Shown here: in pieces, positions 1 to 9,600 of the stretch | How positions within the stretch are numbered: position 1 is the first letter of the stretch | Layout: the number at the start of each line of letters is the position of its first letter | DNA from: Flavobacteriales bacterium | GTDB taxonomy: Bacteria > Bacteroidota > Bacteroidia > Flavobacteriales_F > PHOS-HE28 | NCBI GenBank assembly: GCA_024103275.1 | Contig: JAGFIV010000050.1 | Span: 1 to 64,000 of the forward strand | DNA: 64,000 nt | Reading direction: 5' to 3' | The notes under the pieces: model-generated | The model's input: the letters and a program-made list of their open reading frames with translations, nothing else | The model's database searches: none | Told to the model about the DNA's origin: nothing | Made by a program: the position numbers and the translations under genes

Positions 1-940
1 GCTTGGCGGCCTCGCGAGCGGGCTTGTTGAACTCGCGCGGGTCGAATTTCGACGGGTTCTCGACCAGGAACTTGCGCACCGCGCCGGTCATCGCCAGGCG
101 GATGTCGGTGTCGATGTTGATCTTGCGCACGCCGTACTTGATGCCCTGCACGATCTCCTCGACCGGCACGCCGTACGTCTCCTTCATGTCGCCGCCGTAC
201 TGGCGGATGATCTCGAGCAGCTCCTGCGGCACCGAGCTCGAGCCGTGCATCACCAGGTGGGTGTTGGGGATGCGGGCGTGGATCTGCTTGATGCGCTCGA
301 TCGCGAGGATGTCGCCGGTGGGCTTGCGGCTGAACTTGTAGGCGCCGTGGCTGGTGCCGATGGCGATCGCGAGCGCGTCGCAGTCGGTCTGCTTGACGAA
401 GTCGGCGGCCTGGTCGGGGTCGGTCAGCATCTGGCTGTGGTCGAGCGTGCCTTCGGCGCCGACGCCGTCTTCCTCGCCGGCCTGGCCGGTCTCGAGCGAC
501 CCGAGGCAGCCGAGCTCGCCTTCGACGCTGACGCCGATCGCGTGCGAGAACTTCACCACCTCGCGGGTGACGGCGACGTTGTAGTCGTAGGAGGAGGGCG
601 TCTTGCCGTCTTCCAGCAGCGAGCCGTCCATCATCACGCTGGAGAAGCCGGAGCGGATCGCCGCCATGCACACCGCCGGCGACTGGCCGTGGTCCTGGTG
701 CATGACGATGGGGATGTTCGGGTAGGTCTCGACGGCGGCGTCGATGAGGTGGCGCAGGAAGGCCTCGCCCGCGTACTTACGCGCGCCGGCCGAGGCCTGC
801 ATGATCACCGGGCTGTCGCACTCGGCGGCGGCTTCCATGATGGCCTGGACCTGTTCGAGGTTGTTAACGTTGAACGCGGGCAGGCCATAGCCGTGTTCGG
901 CGGCGTGGTCGAGCAGCTGGCGCATGGAAACGAGGGGCAT
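1..940 (-). CDS. fba: Class II fructose-bisphosphate aldolase, 3' end cut by window edge
   Basis: Cleaves fructose 1,6-bisphosphate to dihydroxyacetone phosphate and glyceraldehyde 3-phosphate in the cytoplasm (glycolysis, gluconeogenesis, Calvin cycle). The translation starts [19 protein letters not shown] and continues with PAFNVNN, typical of the long proteobacterial class II enzyme. Metal-site signatures are visible: HQDHG, the EGELG segment and HGSSS. About 313 codons are present; the family is near 354 aa, so roughly 40 residues lie beyond the left edge. The start is set by AGGAGA just upstream of the ATG. A TAGAAT promoter core lies about 45 bases upstream. It is divergent from aspA and on the same strand as pyk, pgk and the epd-like gene, so it belongs to a glycolytic cluster of betaproteobacterial type. 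Confidence 0.93.
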   Translation of the reverse strand, partial: MPLVSMRQLLDHAAEHGYGLPAFNVNNLEQVQAIMEAAAECDSPVIMQASAGARKYAGEAFLRHLIDAAVETYPNIPIVMHQDHGQSPAVCMAAIRSGFSSVMMDGSLLEDGKTPSSYDYNVAVTREVVKFSHAIGVSVEGELGCLGSLETGQAGEEDGVGAEGTLDHSQMLTDPDQAADFVKQTDCDALAIAIGTSHGAYKFSRKPTGDILAIERIKQIHARIPNTHLVMHGSSSVPQELLEIIRQYGGDMKETYGVPVEEIVQGIKYGVRKINIDTDIRLAMTGAVRKFLVENPSKFDPREFNKPAREAAK

Positions 941-983
941 GGGGTTCTCCTGATGGCTGGGCGGGGATGCAAGAATCCGACCG

Positions 984-992
984 GGCATTCTA
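984..992 (-). promoter_or_regulatory. Promoter core (TAGAATGCC) of fba
   Basis: On the minus strand this reads TAGAATGCC, a good sigma-70 -10 hexamer (TAGAAT) followed by GCC. The same nine bases precede pyk and the epd-like gene. No clear -35 hexamer was found at the usual spacing. The predicted leader to the fba start is about 40 bases and holds the Shine-Dalgarno. The rest of the 941-1262 divergent region shows no other feature I can support apart from the aspA ribosome binding site. Confidence 0.55.
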
Positions 993-1262
993 ATACGAGC
1001 GCACGACGCGGTGCCGTTCGCGCGCTCGGCCCGCGGTCGACCGTACCCCCCGCCCCGGGGCCTTCCCGCTGTCGTAGGAGGCGAGGATGCGCAGGCGCGT
1101 ACCCGGGATGGGCACGCCGCGCACCCCGGGTTTGATGCAATGCAGCAAGGTTGGGGTACGATCGCCGCCTTCAAGCAAACACCTTTCCGGCAATCCGGCC
1201 ACGAAACGCAGCGTTCGTGCCGGGTCCTGGAGACATTCGGTTCTGATTCGAAGGAGATGAGC

Positions 1263-2693
1263 GTGAATACATTGGCCGTTCGCATGGAGCACGACCTGCT
1301 GGGCGATCGCGAGGTGCCGGCTTCGGCGTACTACGGCGTTCACACCTTGCGCGCCTGCGAGAACTTCCCGATCAGCGGCATCAGCATCGCGGCCTATCCC
1401 GACCTGATTCGTGCGCTGGCGCAGATCAAGAAGGCCGCGGCCGAGGCCAACTGCCGCCTGGGGCTGCTCGACGAACGCCGCGCCAAGGCGATCGAAGCGG
1501 CCTGCAGCGAGATCATCGCCGGCCAGCTGCACGAGCATTTCATTGTCGATGTCATCCAGGGCGGGGCCGGCACCTCGACCAACATGAACGCCAACGAGGT
1601 CATCGCCAATCGCGCGCTCGAGCTGCTCGGCCATGAGCGCGGCGCGTATGCGCACCTGCACCCCAACGAGCATGTGAACATGGGGCAGTCGACCAACGAC
1701 GTATATCCGACCGCGCTCAAGCTGGCGTGCTACACCGTTGCCCTGCGTCTGGTCGACGCGATGGCCTACCTGCGTGCGGCGTTCGAGCGCAAGGCGGCGG
1801 CGTTCGCCGACATTCTGAAGATGGGGCGCACCCAGATGCAGGACGCGGTGCCGATGACCCTGGGGCAGGAGTTCGAGACCTACGTCGGGATGCTGGCCGA
1901 TGACGAGCGCCGGTTGAAGGCGGCGGCCGCGCAGTTGTGCGAGATCAACATGGGTGCCACCGCGATCGGCACCGGCATCACTGCCCACCCCGACTACGCC
2001 CCGCTGGTATGCCGGCTGCTGGCCGAGGTCAGTGGCGCACCGGTGCGCACGGCGCCGAACCTGATCGCGTCCACCCAGGATTGCGGCGATTTCGTGCTGC
2101 TGTCGAGTACGCTCAAGCGCGCCGCGGTCCGCCTGTCCAAGGTGTGCAACGACCTGCGCCTGCTGTCATCGGGGCCGCGCGCCGGCTTCGGCGAGATCAA
2201 CCTGCCGGCGCGTCAGGCGGGCTCCTCGATCATGCCGGGCAAGGTCAACCCGGTGATGCCGGAGGTGGTCAACCAGATCGCGTTCGAGATCATCGGCAAC
2301 GACGTGACCGTCAGCATGGCCGCCGAGGCGGGCCAGCTGCAGCTCAACGCTTTCGAGCCGATCATCGGTCACAGCCTGTTCAAGAGCATGCTGCACCTGG
2401 CCAACGGCTGCCGCGTGCTGGCCGACTACTGCGTCGATGGCATCACCGCCAACAGCGAGCTGCTGCGTGCCGCGGTGGAGAACTCCATCGGCATCGTCAC
2501 CGCGCTCAACCCCTACATCGGCTATGCGAACGCCACCGCGGTGGCGGCCGAAGCCTTCCGCAGCGGGCGCGGGGTGGCGGAAATCGTCCTCGAGCGCAAG
2601 CTGCTGGCGGCGGAGGTGCTCGGCCAGGTGCTGCGCCCGGAGGTGCTGACCCGGCCGCAGCCGCTCCCCGCCGGCGCGGAGGGGGCTGCCTAA
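1263..2693 (+). CDS. aspA: Aspartate ammonia-lyase (aspartase)
   Basis: Deaminates L-aspartate reversibly to fumarate and ammonia, in the cytoplasm. At 476 aa it matches the family length (E. coli about 478). It opens with [20 protein letters not shown], has the substrate-site stretches TSTNMN and GQSTND, and carries the fumarase/aspartase superfamily signature [29 protein letters not shown] and FVLLSS-LKR favour aspartase over class II fumarase. AAGGAG at 1251-1256 sits 6 bases before a GTG at 1263 and directly touches an ATG at 1257, so the GTG is preferred; an ATG at 1287 is a third option. It runs opposite to the surrounding glycolytic genes and its stop overlaps the pyk stop by 4 bases, so it looks inserted between pyk and fba. 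Confidence 0.92.
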   Translation: MNTLAVRMEHDLLGDREVPASAYYGVHTLRACENFPISGISIAAYPDLIRALAQIKKAAAEANCRLGLLDERRAKAIEAACSEIIAGQLHEHFIVDVIQGGAGTSTNMNANEVIANRALELLGHERGAYAHLHPNEHVNMGQSTNDVYPTALKLACYTVALRLVDAMAYLRAAFERKAAAFADILKMGRTQMQDAVPMTLGQEFETYVGMLADDERRLKAAAAQLCEINMGATAIGTGITAHPDYAPLVCRLLAEVSGAPVRTAPNLIASTQDCGDFVLLSSTLKRAAVRLSKVCNDLRLLSSGPRAGFGEINLPARQAGSSIMPGKVNPVMPEVVNQIAFEIIGNDVTVSMAAEAGQLQLNAFEPIIGHSLFKSMLHLANGCRVLADYCVDGITANSELLRAAVENSIGIVTALNPYIGYANATAVAAEAFRSGRGVAEIVLERKLLAAEVLGQVLRPEVLTRPQPLPAGAEGAA

Positions 2694-4147
2694 AGCGCGG
2701 AGAGGGCCGAGGCGTGCGCCGAGCGGTGCTCGCCGATGCGCACGATCTTCAAGGAGTTGGTGCCGCCCGAGGCGCCGATCGGTTCGCCGATGGTGAGCAC
2801 GATGAGGTCGCCGTAGTCGACCACGCCCTGCTCCAGCAGCACCTGCTCGGCCTCCCACAGCAGCACGTCGCGGTCCTGGTGGGTCTGGCTCATCAGCAGC
2901 GGGTAGACCTGGCGATACAGCGTCATCTGGTTGCGGGCGCTGATCTCCGGGGTCAGGGCGTAGATCGGCAGCCCGGCGTTGAGCCGGCTCATCCACAATG
3001 CGGTCGAGCCGGTCTGGGTGAGCGCGGCGATCGCCTTCACCTTGAGGTGCCAGGCGGTCCAGATCGCCGCCATCGCGATCGACTGGTCGATGCGGGTGAA
3101 CACCCGGTTGAGCACCTCGCGGTCGAGGCTGACCTCGGCCGACTTCTCCGCCTCCAGGCACACCCGGCTCATCGCCTCCACCACCTCCACCGGAAACTGG
3201 CCGGAGGCGGTCTCGGCCGACAGCATCACCGCGTCGGTGCCGTCGAGCACCGCGTTGGCGACGTCCGAGACCTCGGCGCGGGTCGGCACCGGGCTGCTGA
3301 TCATCGACTCCATCATCTGGGTGGCGGTGATGGTGAGCTTGTTGCGGTCGCGCGCGGCGCGGATCATCTTCTTTTGCAGGGCGGGCACCGCGGCGTCGCC
3401 GACCTCCACCGCGAGGTCGCCGCGCGCCACCATGATGCCGTCGGAGGCCTCCAGGATCTCGTCGAGGTTGGCCACCGCCTCGGTGCGCTCGATCTTGGCG
3501 ATCAGCATCGCCGCGCTGCCGGCGGCGCGCAGCAGCTGGCGCGCCATGTACATGTCGGCCGCGCTCTTGGGGAAGGAGACGGCGACGAAGTCCACCCCGA
3601 TCTGCGCCGCGGTGCGGATGTCGTCCATGTCCTTGGCGGTCAGCGCCGGGGCGGTGAGCCCGCCGCCCTGGCGGTTGATGCCCTTGTTGTTGGACAGCTC
3701 GCCGCCCACCTTGACGATGGTATGGATCTCGGGGCCGAGCACGCGCTCGACGGTAAGCTTGAGCCGGCCGTCGTCGAGCTGCAGCACGTCGCCCGGCCGC
3801 ACGTCCTTGGGCAGGTCCTTGTAGTCGAGGCCGACGCGCTGGCCGTTGCCCAGCTCGCAGCGGGCGTCGAGGATGAAGGGCGCGTCGCGGGTCAGGGTAA
3901 CGCGGCCGCTCTCGAACCGGCCGATGCGGATCTTGGGGCCCTGGAGGTCGGCGATGATGCCGACCGGGCGTTCGGCGCGCGCGGCGGCGTCGCGGATGGT
4001 CGCGGCGCGCGCGACGTGGTCTCTGGCCTCGCCGTGGGAGAAGTTCATCCGCACCAGGTCGAGGCCGGCGTGGACCATGCGCTCGAGCGTCTGCAGGTCG
4101 GATGAGGCGGGGCCGAGGGTGGCGACGATCTTGGTGTGACGGGACAT
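2690..4147 (-). CDS. pyk: Pyruvate kinase
   Basis: Transfers phosphate from phosphoenolpyruvate to ADP, the last step of glycolysis. The 485-aa product starts MSRHTKIVATLGPASS. It shows MNFSHG near residue 35, the DLQGPKIRIG segment, the active-site block LIAKIERTEAVANLDEI, then MVARGDLAVEVG and TATQMMESMI with the MLSAETASG loop. Length and motif order are normal for the family. A GGAG lies about 10 bases before the start and a TAGAATGCC promoter core lies just upstream, so it can be transcribed on its own as well as with pgk. Its last bases overlap the aspA stop tail to tail. Confidence 0.95.
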   Translation of the reverse strand: MSRHTKIVATLGPASSDLQTLERMVHAGLDLVRMNFSHGEARDHVARAATIRDAAARAERPVGIIADLQGPKIRIGRFESGRVTLTRDAPFILDARCELGNGQRVGLDYKDLPKDVRPGDVLQLDDGRLKLTVERVLGPEIHTIVKVGGELSNNKGINRQGGGLTAPALTAKDMDDIRTAAQIGVDFVAVSFPKSAADMYMARQLLRAAGSAAMLIAKIERTEAVANLDEILEASDGIMVARGDLAVEVGDAAVPALQKKMIRAARDRNKLTITATQMMESMISSPVPTRAEVSDVANAVLDGTDAVMLSAETASGQFPVEVVEAMSRVCLEAEKSAEVSLDREVLNRVFTRIDQSIAMAAIWTAWHLKVKAIAALTQTGSTALWMSRLNAGLPIYALTPEISARNQMTLYRQVYPLLMSQTHQDRDVLLWEAEQVLLEQGVVDYGDLIVLTIGEPIGASGGTNSLKIVRIGEHRSAHASALSAL

Positions 4148-4173
4148 CCTGAGACTCCGCGCGGAGGGCTTCA

Positions 4174-4182
4174 GGCATTCTA
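4174..4182 (-). promoter_or_regulatory. Promoter core (TAGAATGCC) of pyk
   Basis: Reads TAGAATGCC on the minus strand, identical to the cores before fba and the epd-like gene. It lies 26 bases from the pyk ATG, giving a short leader of about 23 bases. No convincing -35 box. Confidence 0.5.
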
Positions 4183-4224
4183 GCAGCGGCCGGCGCGCCG
4201 TCTTCGCCCCGAGCCCGGAAATGC

Positions 4225-4249
4225 GACGGCCGCCCGAGGGGCGGCCGTC
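4225..4249 (-). terminator. Hairpin between pgk and pyk
   Basis: GACGGCCGCC and GGCGGCCGTC form a perfect 10-bp stem with a 5-base loop (CGAGG), placed just after the pgk stop on the minus strand. The downstream T tract is poor (GCATTTCC), so it may attenuate rather than stop read-through into pyk. Confidence 0.6.
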
Positions 4250-4270
4250 ATGCGCGCGCAGGCGGCTGCT

Positions 4271-5455
4271 TCAGTCGTTGAAGCGCGCTTCGAGCGCGGC
4301 GATCGCGGGCAGGGTCTTGCCCTCGAGGAACTCGAGGAAGGCGCCGCCGCCGGTGGAGATGTAGCCGACGTCGGCGGCGATGTCGAACTTCGCGATCGCT
4401 GCCAGGGTGTCGCCGCCGCCGGCGATCGAGAAGGCCTCGGAGTGGGCGATCGCCGAGGCCATCATCTTGGTGCCGCCGGAGAACTGCGGGTACTCGAACA
4501 CGCCGACCGGGCCGTTCCAGACGATGGTGCCGGCGTGGGCGATGATGTCGGCGAGCTTGGCCGAGCTCTTGGGGCCGAAGTCGAGGATGCGGTCGTGCGG
4601 GCCGACCTCGTCCACCGAGATGCGGTTGGCGCGCGCGAGCGCGGAGACCTCGTCGGCCACCACCACGTCCACCGGCAGCGGCACCTCGGCGCCGCGCGTC
4701 TTCATGATGTCCATCACCTGCTGGGCCTCGCGCACCATCTCGGGCTCGGCGAGCGACTCGCCGATGCGCTTGCCGGCGGCGAGCAGGAAGGTGTTGGCGA
4801 TGCCGCCGCCGACGATGAGCTGGTCGACCTTCTCCGCCAGGGTCTTCAGAATGCTGAGCTTGGTCGACACCTTGGCGCCACCGACGATCGCCACCAGCGG
4901 GCGCTTCGGCGCGTGCAAGGCCTTGGTCAGGGCGTCGATCTCGGCGCCCATCAGCATGCCGGCGCAGGCGATCGGGGCGAAGCGGGCGATGCCGTGGGTG
5001 GTGGCCTCGGCGCGGTGGGCGGTGCCGAAGGCGTCATTGACGTAGACGTCGCACAGCGCGGCCATCTTCTTCGCCAGCGTCTCGTCGTCCTTCTTCTCGC
5101 CCCTATTGCAGCGGCAGTTCTCGAGCAGCACGATCTCGCCCGGCTTGAGCTCGAAGCCGCCGTCGACCCAGTCCTGGACCAGCCGCACCGGCCTGTCGAG
5201 GAGCTGGCCGAGGCGCACCGCCACCGGCATCAGCGAGTCCTCGGCGCGCAGCTCGCCCTCGGTGGGGCGGCCGAGGTGGGAGGTGACCATCACCGCCGCG
5301 CCCTTGTCGAGGCAGTAGCGGATCGACGGGATCGAGGCGCGGATGCGGGTGTCCTCGGTGATGTTGCCGGCCTCGTCCTGCGGCACGTTGAGGTCGGCGC
5401 GGATGAAGACCCGCTTGCCGGCGACGTCGAGGTCGGCGAGCTTCTTGACTTGCAT
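4271..5455 (-). CDS. pgk: Phosphoglycerate kinase
   Basis: Interconverts 1,3-bisphosphoglycerate and 3-phosphoglycerate with ADP/ATP. The 394-aa product starts [20 protein letters not shown], with substrate-binding [24 protein letters not shown] and [14 protein letters not shown] in order. The C-terminal nucleotide domain has [30 protein letters not shown] and the GGGD loop. Upstream of the ATG, CTGGAGCC provides a ribosome binding site. Only 2 bases separate it from the stop of the epd-like gene, so the two are co-transcribed. A strong hairpin follows it. The epd-pgk adjacency matches the epd-pgk-fba order of E. coli. Confidence 0.95.
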   Translation of the reverse strand: MQVKKLADLDVAGKRVFIRADLNVPQDEAGNITEDTRIRASIPSIRYCLDKGAAVMVTSHLGRPTEGELRAEDSLMPVAVRLGQLLDRPVRLVQDWVDGGFELKPGEIVLLENCRCNRGEKKDDETLAKKMAALCDVYVNDAFGTAHRAEATTHGIARFAPIACAGMLMGAEIDALTKALHAPKRPLVAIVGGAKVSTKLSILKTLAEKVDQLIVGGGIANTFLLAAGKRIGESLAEPEMVREAQQVMDIMKTRGAEVPLPVDVVVADEVSALARANRISVDEVGPHDRILDFGPKSSAKLADIIAHAGTIVWNGPVGVFEYPQFSGGTKMMASAIAHSEAFSIAGGGDTLAAIAKFDIAADVGYISTGGGAFLEFLEGKTLPAIAALEARFND

Positions 5456-5457
5456 GA

Positions 5458-6567
5458 TCAGGCTCCAGAGTGGGCAGTGCGAAAATCGGTGGTCGCCGGC
5501 GCGGCTGTCCACAGGCCGCGCCAGTGACGGGTCAGGTCGAGCATGCGGTTGGCGAAGCCCCATTCGTTGTCGAACCACACCATCAGGCTGAGCAGGCGGG
5601 AGCCGCTGACCTGGGTCTGTCCGCCGTCGATGATCGCGGAATGGGGGTCGTGGTTGAAGTCGATCGAGGCGTGCGGTTCGTCGGACCAGGCCAGCAAGCC
5701 GGCGAAGGGGCCCTCGGCGGCCGCGCGCAGCAGGCGGTTGACGCTGGCGGCGTCGGTGTCGCGGCGCAGCGCCAGCACGAGGTCGATCGCCGACACGTTG
5801 TGGGTCGGCACCCGGATCGCCTTCGCATGCACCTTGCCGGCCAGGGCCGGCAGCAGGCGCTCGACGCCGCGCGCGAGCCCGGTCGACACCGGGATGATCG
5901 ACTGCATCGCCGAGCGGGTGCGCCGCAGGTCGGTGTGGTGGTAGCCGTCGATCAGCGGCTGGTCGTTCATCACCGAGTGCAGGGTGGTGAGCAGGACCTG
6001 GTCGAGGCCGAACTCGCGCTCGAGCAGGGCGAGCAGCGGCACCACCGCGTTGGTGGTGCACGAGGCGTTGGAGACGAGGCGCGCGTCGGCGGGCAGCTGG
6101 CGGTGGTTGACGCCGACCACCACGGTGGCGTCGACATCGGCGCCGCTGTTGCCGGGGTGCGACAGCAGCAGGCGCGGACAGCCGGCGTCGAGGAAGCGCT
6201 GCAGGCCGCGGCGCTCGCCATACTGGCCGGAGCACTCGACCACCAGGTCGATGCCGAGCGCCGCCCAGTCGAGCTCTTCGGGCGTGGTGGCGTGGCTCAC
6301 CGCGATCGGCTCGCCGTCGATCAGCAGGCCCGCGGGCGTGGTGTCGACGTGGCCCGGGAAGCGGCCATGGGTGGAGTCGAACCGGGTCAGGTAGGCGATG
6401 CTGGCGAGATCGGCCGGCTCGTTGATCGCCACCACCCGGTAGTCGGCGCGGTGGGGCGATTCGTGCAGCGCGCGCAGGTAACAGCGGCCGATGCGGCCAT
6501 AGCCGTTGATCGCGATGCGGGTCGGCGCGGCGGGCGCCGGAGGGGCAGGGGGGGGAGAGGCTTTCAT
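5458..6567 (-). CDS. epd: Erythrose-4-phosphate / glyceraldehyde-3-phosphate dehydrogenase family, Epd-like
   Basis: NAD-dependent dehydrogenase of the GapA/Epd family. The nucleotide fold begins [15 protein letters not shown] after a proline-rich leader; the catalytic cysteine is in SNASCTTN and the partner histidine in [11 protein letters not shown]. Several stretches follow E. coli Epd rather than Gap[33 protein letters not shown] and [19 protein letters not shown]. Context agrees, because in E. coli epd precedes pgk and fba. Epd makes 4-phosphoerythronate for pyridoxal phosphate synthesis, but some betaproteobacterial members of this clade may serve as the glycolytic enzyme, so the substrate is uncertain. 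The start lies only about 10 bases from a promoter core and has no Shine-Dalgarno, suggesting a nearly leaderless message. Confidence 0.85.
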   Translation of the reverse strand: MKASPPPAPPAPAAPTRIAINGYGRIGRCYLRALHESPHRADYRVVAINEPADLASIAYLTRFDSTHGRFPGHVDTTPAGLLIDGEPIAVSHATTPEELDWAALGIDLVVECSGQYGERRGLQRFLDAGCPRLLLSHPGNSGADVDATVVVGVNHRQLPADARLVSNASCTTNAVVPLLALLEREFGLDQVLLTTLHSVMNDQPLIDGYHHTDLRRTRSAMQSIIPVSTGLARGVERLLPALAGKVHAKAIRVPTHNVSAIDLVLALRRDTDAASVNRLLRAAAEGPFAGLLAWSDEPHASIDFNHDPHSAIIDGGQTQVSGSRLLSLMVWFDNEWGFANRMLDLTRHWRGLWTAAPATTDFRTAHSGA

Positions 6568-6574
6568 TTAGGCC

Positions 6575-6583
6575 GGCATTCTA
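6575..6583 (-). promoter_or_regulatory. Promoter core (TAGAATGCC) of the epd-like gene
   Basis: Third copy of TAGAATGCC on the minus strand, 7 bases from the epd-like ATG. It marks the rightmost base that can be assigned to the betaproteobacterial part. No -35 box is recognisable to its right, as expected if the join cut it away. Confidence 0.5.
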
Positions 6584-6633
6584 GCGCGGCTGGACGCCGC
6601 TGGCCGTGCCGCATCGCTCCCATCCCCATCTCC
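6584..6633. other. Probable chimeric junction between two genomes
   Basis: Left of this stretch all genes are betaproteobacterial glycolytic genes; right of it all are Bacteroidota-type. The stretch contains neither a -35 box for the leftward gene nor a TAnnTTTG-type box for the rightward gene, although most other left or right genes have their own core element. The exact breakpoint cannot be read from sequence alone. Confidence 0.65.
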
Positions 6634-9600
6634 ATGAAAAAAGGCTCCTCCCTGCTGTATGCGGCCGTATTGATCAGCACGCTCGCACTGCCCCGGATGA
6701 CGCAGGCGCAGACCTGGCACTCCATCGGCAGCGGCACCAACCTGAACGCTGATGATGAGTTCCCGACCCCGTTCGCGGATTACTACGCCGGCCTTCGGAT
6801 GCAATCCATCTACCTGGCATCGGAGCTGAGCGCAGCGGGCCTGCAAGCCGGGGACGAGATCTCCACCATCCGCTGGGAGGTGACCGCCTTGCAGGGCGTG
6901 GACACCTTGAATGATTTCACCGTGCGGCTGGCCCACATCACCTTGTCCACACTCTCAGGCTTCCAAGTGTTCCCCGGTGGCGGCGTTGCCACCACCCCCA
7001 TCGACTACAAACCCGTGCTGGGGATGAACGAGTTCAAGTTCCGCTCCAATTTCACGTGGGACGGCACCAGCAACGTGATCGTGCAAGTGACCCAGTTCAA
7101 CTGCACCTACGGGGATTGGTCCGCCAATGCCCAAGTGCCTTCCACCAACACCACCGTGGACCGCACATACATCCTGGCGGATGACCTGATGTTCACCGCC
7201 ACGCAGGCAACCGCCTTGAGCGGCGGTACGCTGGCCTCCAACCTGCGGCCCGATGTGGGCTTCGGGGTGGCACCGGCCTGCGATGCGTTGGCGGCCACGG
7301 ATTACACACTGTGCCAGAACGGCTCCGTGCCCACGGGTGAAGGCCTGGCCGCAGGCACCTGCAGCGATGCCGAAGGCGGCTTCTTTACCGCCACGTTCAA
7401 CTTCCCCGGCAACAATTTCGCGTTCAGTGGCACCAATAAGTTGCGCTCCACGTTGACCATTCCCCCGCTGCCCGAGGGGGCCGTGTTGAAATCGGCCCGC
7501 CTGATCTTATCCGATGTCATGGCCAGCGGGAACACACCATGGAGCAACTTGTACATGGAGTTGGACGGCCAGATCACGGGTACCGTACAGCTCTTGCCGA
7601 ATTTCTCCGGTTATCAAGGTACCGTGCCGGAAATGATCCTCCAGCTGACCGGAAGTGCCGCTGTAGGTGATGTGATGTTGTACACCCAGAAAAGCCCAAA
7701 TACATCGGGCACCAGCCAGATCGGCTCCGTACGGGTCGAATACGACTACACCCTGCCCACGCCGCATTGGTACACGGCAGCCAGCGGGGGCAGCCCCATT
7801 GCGTCCGGCAACAGCATATTCGACCCGGTGGCGGCGGGACTGGTGGATCCTTCCGTGGTGGGCAGCACCACGTTCTACGTCACCTGCGGGGTGCCTTCCA
7901 CACCCTGCGCCGGAGGAACCCGCACCCCGGTAACCTTCAACGTGGTGGCCGGTGATGTGCCGGTGGCCACGGCGGCCACGGGCATCCTGGCCGATGGCTT
8001 TACCGCCAACTGGGATGCGGTCAGCGGGGCCACGGGCTACCACCTGGACGTAAGCACCAGTTCCACGTTCAGCACCCCCGGCGCGCACCTGGTGGGCTGG
8101 AATTTCACGGATGGCAACACCACGGCGGACAGCGGGATACCGGCCAACTCGGCCAAGACCATCAGCTCCACCGCCACCGGGACGCAAGCATATACCGGCG
8201 GCATGATCTCGTATGATGGTTGGCAAAATGGCAACGGTACTAAGTATTGGCTGATCGACCTGAATACGACGGGCTATACCGACCTGACACTTTCCTCGGT
8301 GCAACGGAGCTCCAACACGGGGCCGAAAGACTTCAAGGTGCAGTACAAGGTGGGTACCACCGGCACCTGGACTGACGTGCCGGGCGGAGCGATAACCGTG
8401 GCCAATAACATCACCACGGGGGTCTTGAACAACCTGCCCCTGCCGGCGGATTGCAACAACAGGACCCAACTGTTCATCCGTTGGATCATGACCTCAAACC
8501 TTCGGGTGGGCACTGGTAACGTGACCGGTACCGGTACCAGCCGGATCGACGACATTTCGGTTGATGGGAGCTCCCCATCCTTCGTTTCCGGCTACGAAAA
8601 CCTGGCCGTTTCCGGCACCTCGCAGGCGGTAACGGGCCTGGATCCCGAGACCACCTACTATTACCGGGTCCGTGCGGATGCCGGCTGCAACGGCGGGGTG
8701 AACAGCAACACGATCAGTGTGACCACCGCCGCATCGGCCACGCCGGAGCTGACGGCAGGTACGTTGGCGGACTTCGGCAGCCTGTGCATCAACACGGAGG
8801 GTGGGCCGAGCAGCTTTACGGTTTCCGGCACCAACCTCACCAACGCGGACGTAACCGTAGGGCCGCTGGCGGGCTTCACCTTCAGCACCACCGAGACGGG
8901 CACCTACACGGCCAGCCTTTCCATCGCCCAGCCCGGCGGCAGCTTCAGCCAGGACGTCTGGGTGAAGTTCATGCCCACGGCCGCCCAGAACTATGACGGC
9001 AACATCACCGTGGGCGGCGGCGGTGCGCCGGACATCTCCGTGGCAGCAACGGGCACCGGCCTGAACACCCCCGCCGTGGCCACCACGGGCGGTGCCAGCC
9101 AGACCAGCGGCGATGAGGCCGAGGTGGATGGCAGCTTCTCGGAAGGATGCAGCACCGTGAACGCCTACGGCATTGAATACAGCACCACCAGCGGCTTCAC
9201 CCCGGGCACGGGCACGCAAGTGGCCTCCAACAACGCCAGTTCCGGCAACTACAGCAGCACGCTCACCGGCCTGGCCCTGTGCACACCCTATTACTACCGT
9301 GCCTATGCCACGGACGGCACGGGCACGGTGTACGGCACCGAGCAAAGCTTCACCAACACCACCACGGACGCGCCTGTGGCCACCGCCGCCACGGGCGTTG
9401 GTGCGGACAGCTTCACCGCCAACTGGGGTGCGGTGACCGGGGCCACGGACTACTTCCTGGACGTGAGCACCAGCCCCACGTTCGGCACCTCCACGCCGGC
9501 CTCCGTGCAGGAAGGCTTTGACGGGGGCCGGGCCAGCCTACCCTCCGGATGGAACCACACCGGACTGGGAACCGATTACACCTCCTCCGGCAATTACGGC

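Noticed and set aside
1937-4178. Long open frames on both strands over aspA and pyk (up to 722 aa)
   Set aside because: Low-complexity R/H/G-rich translations in other frames of two well-identified enzymes.
5470-6633. Upstream extension of the giant T9SS frame across epd
   Set aside because: It is the reverse shadow of epd; a clean signal peptide starts at 6634.
6584-6633. Horizontal transfer of a betaproteobacterial glycolytic cluster into a Bacteroidota genome
   Set aside because: No integrase, tRNA, direct repeat or IS end marks the join; a chimeric assembly explains it more simply, though transfer cannot be excluded without reads.
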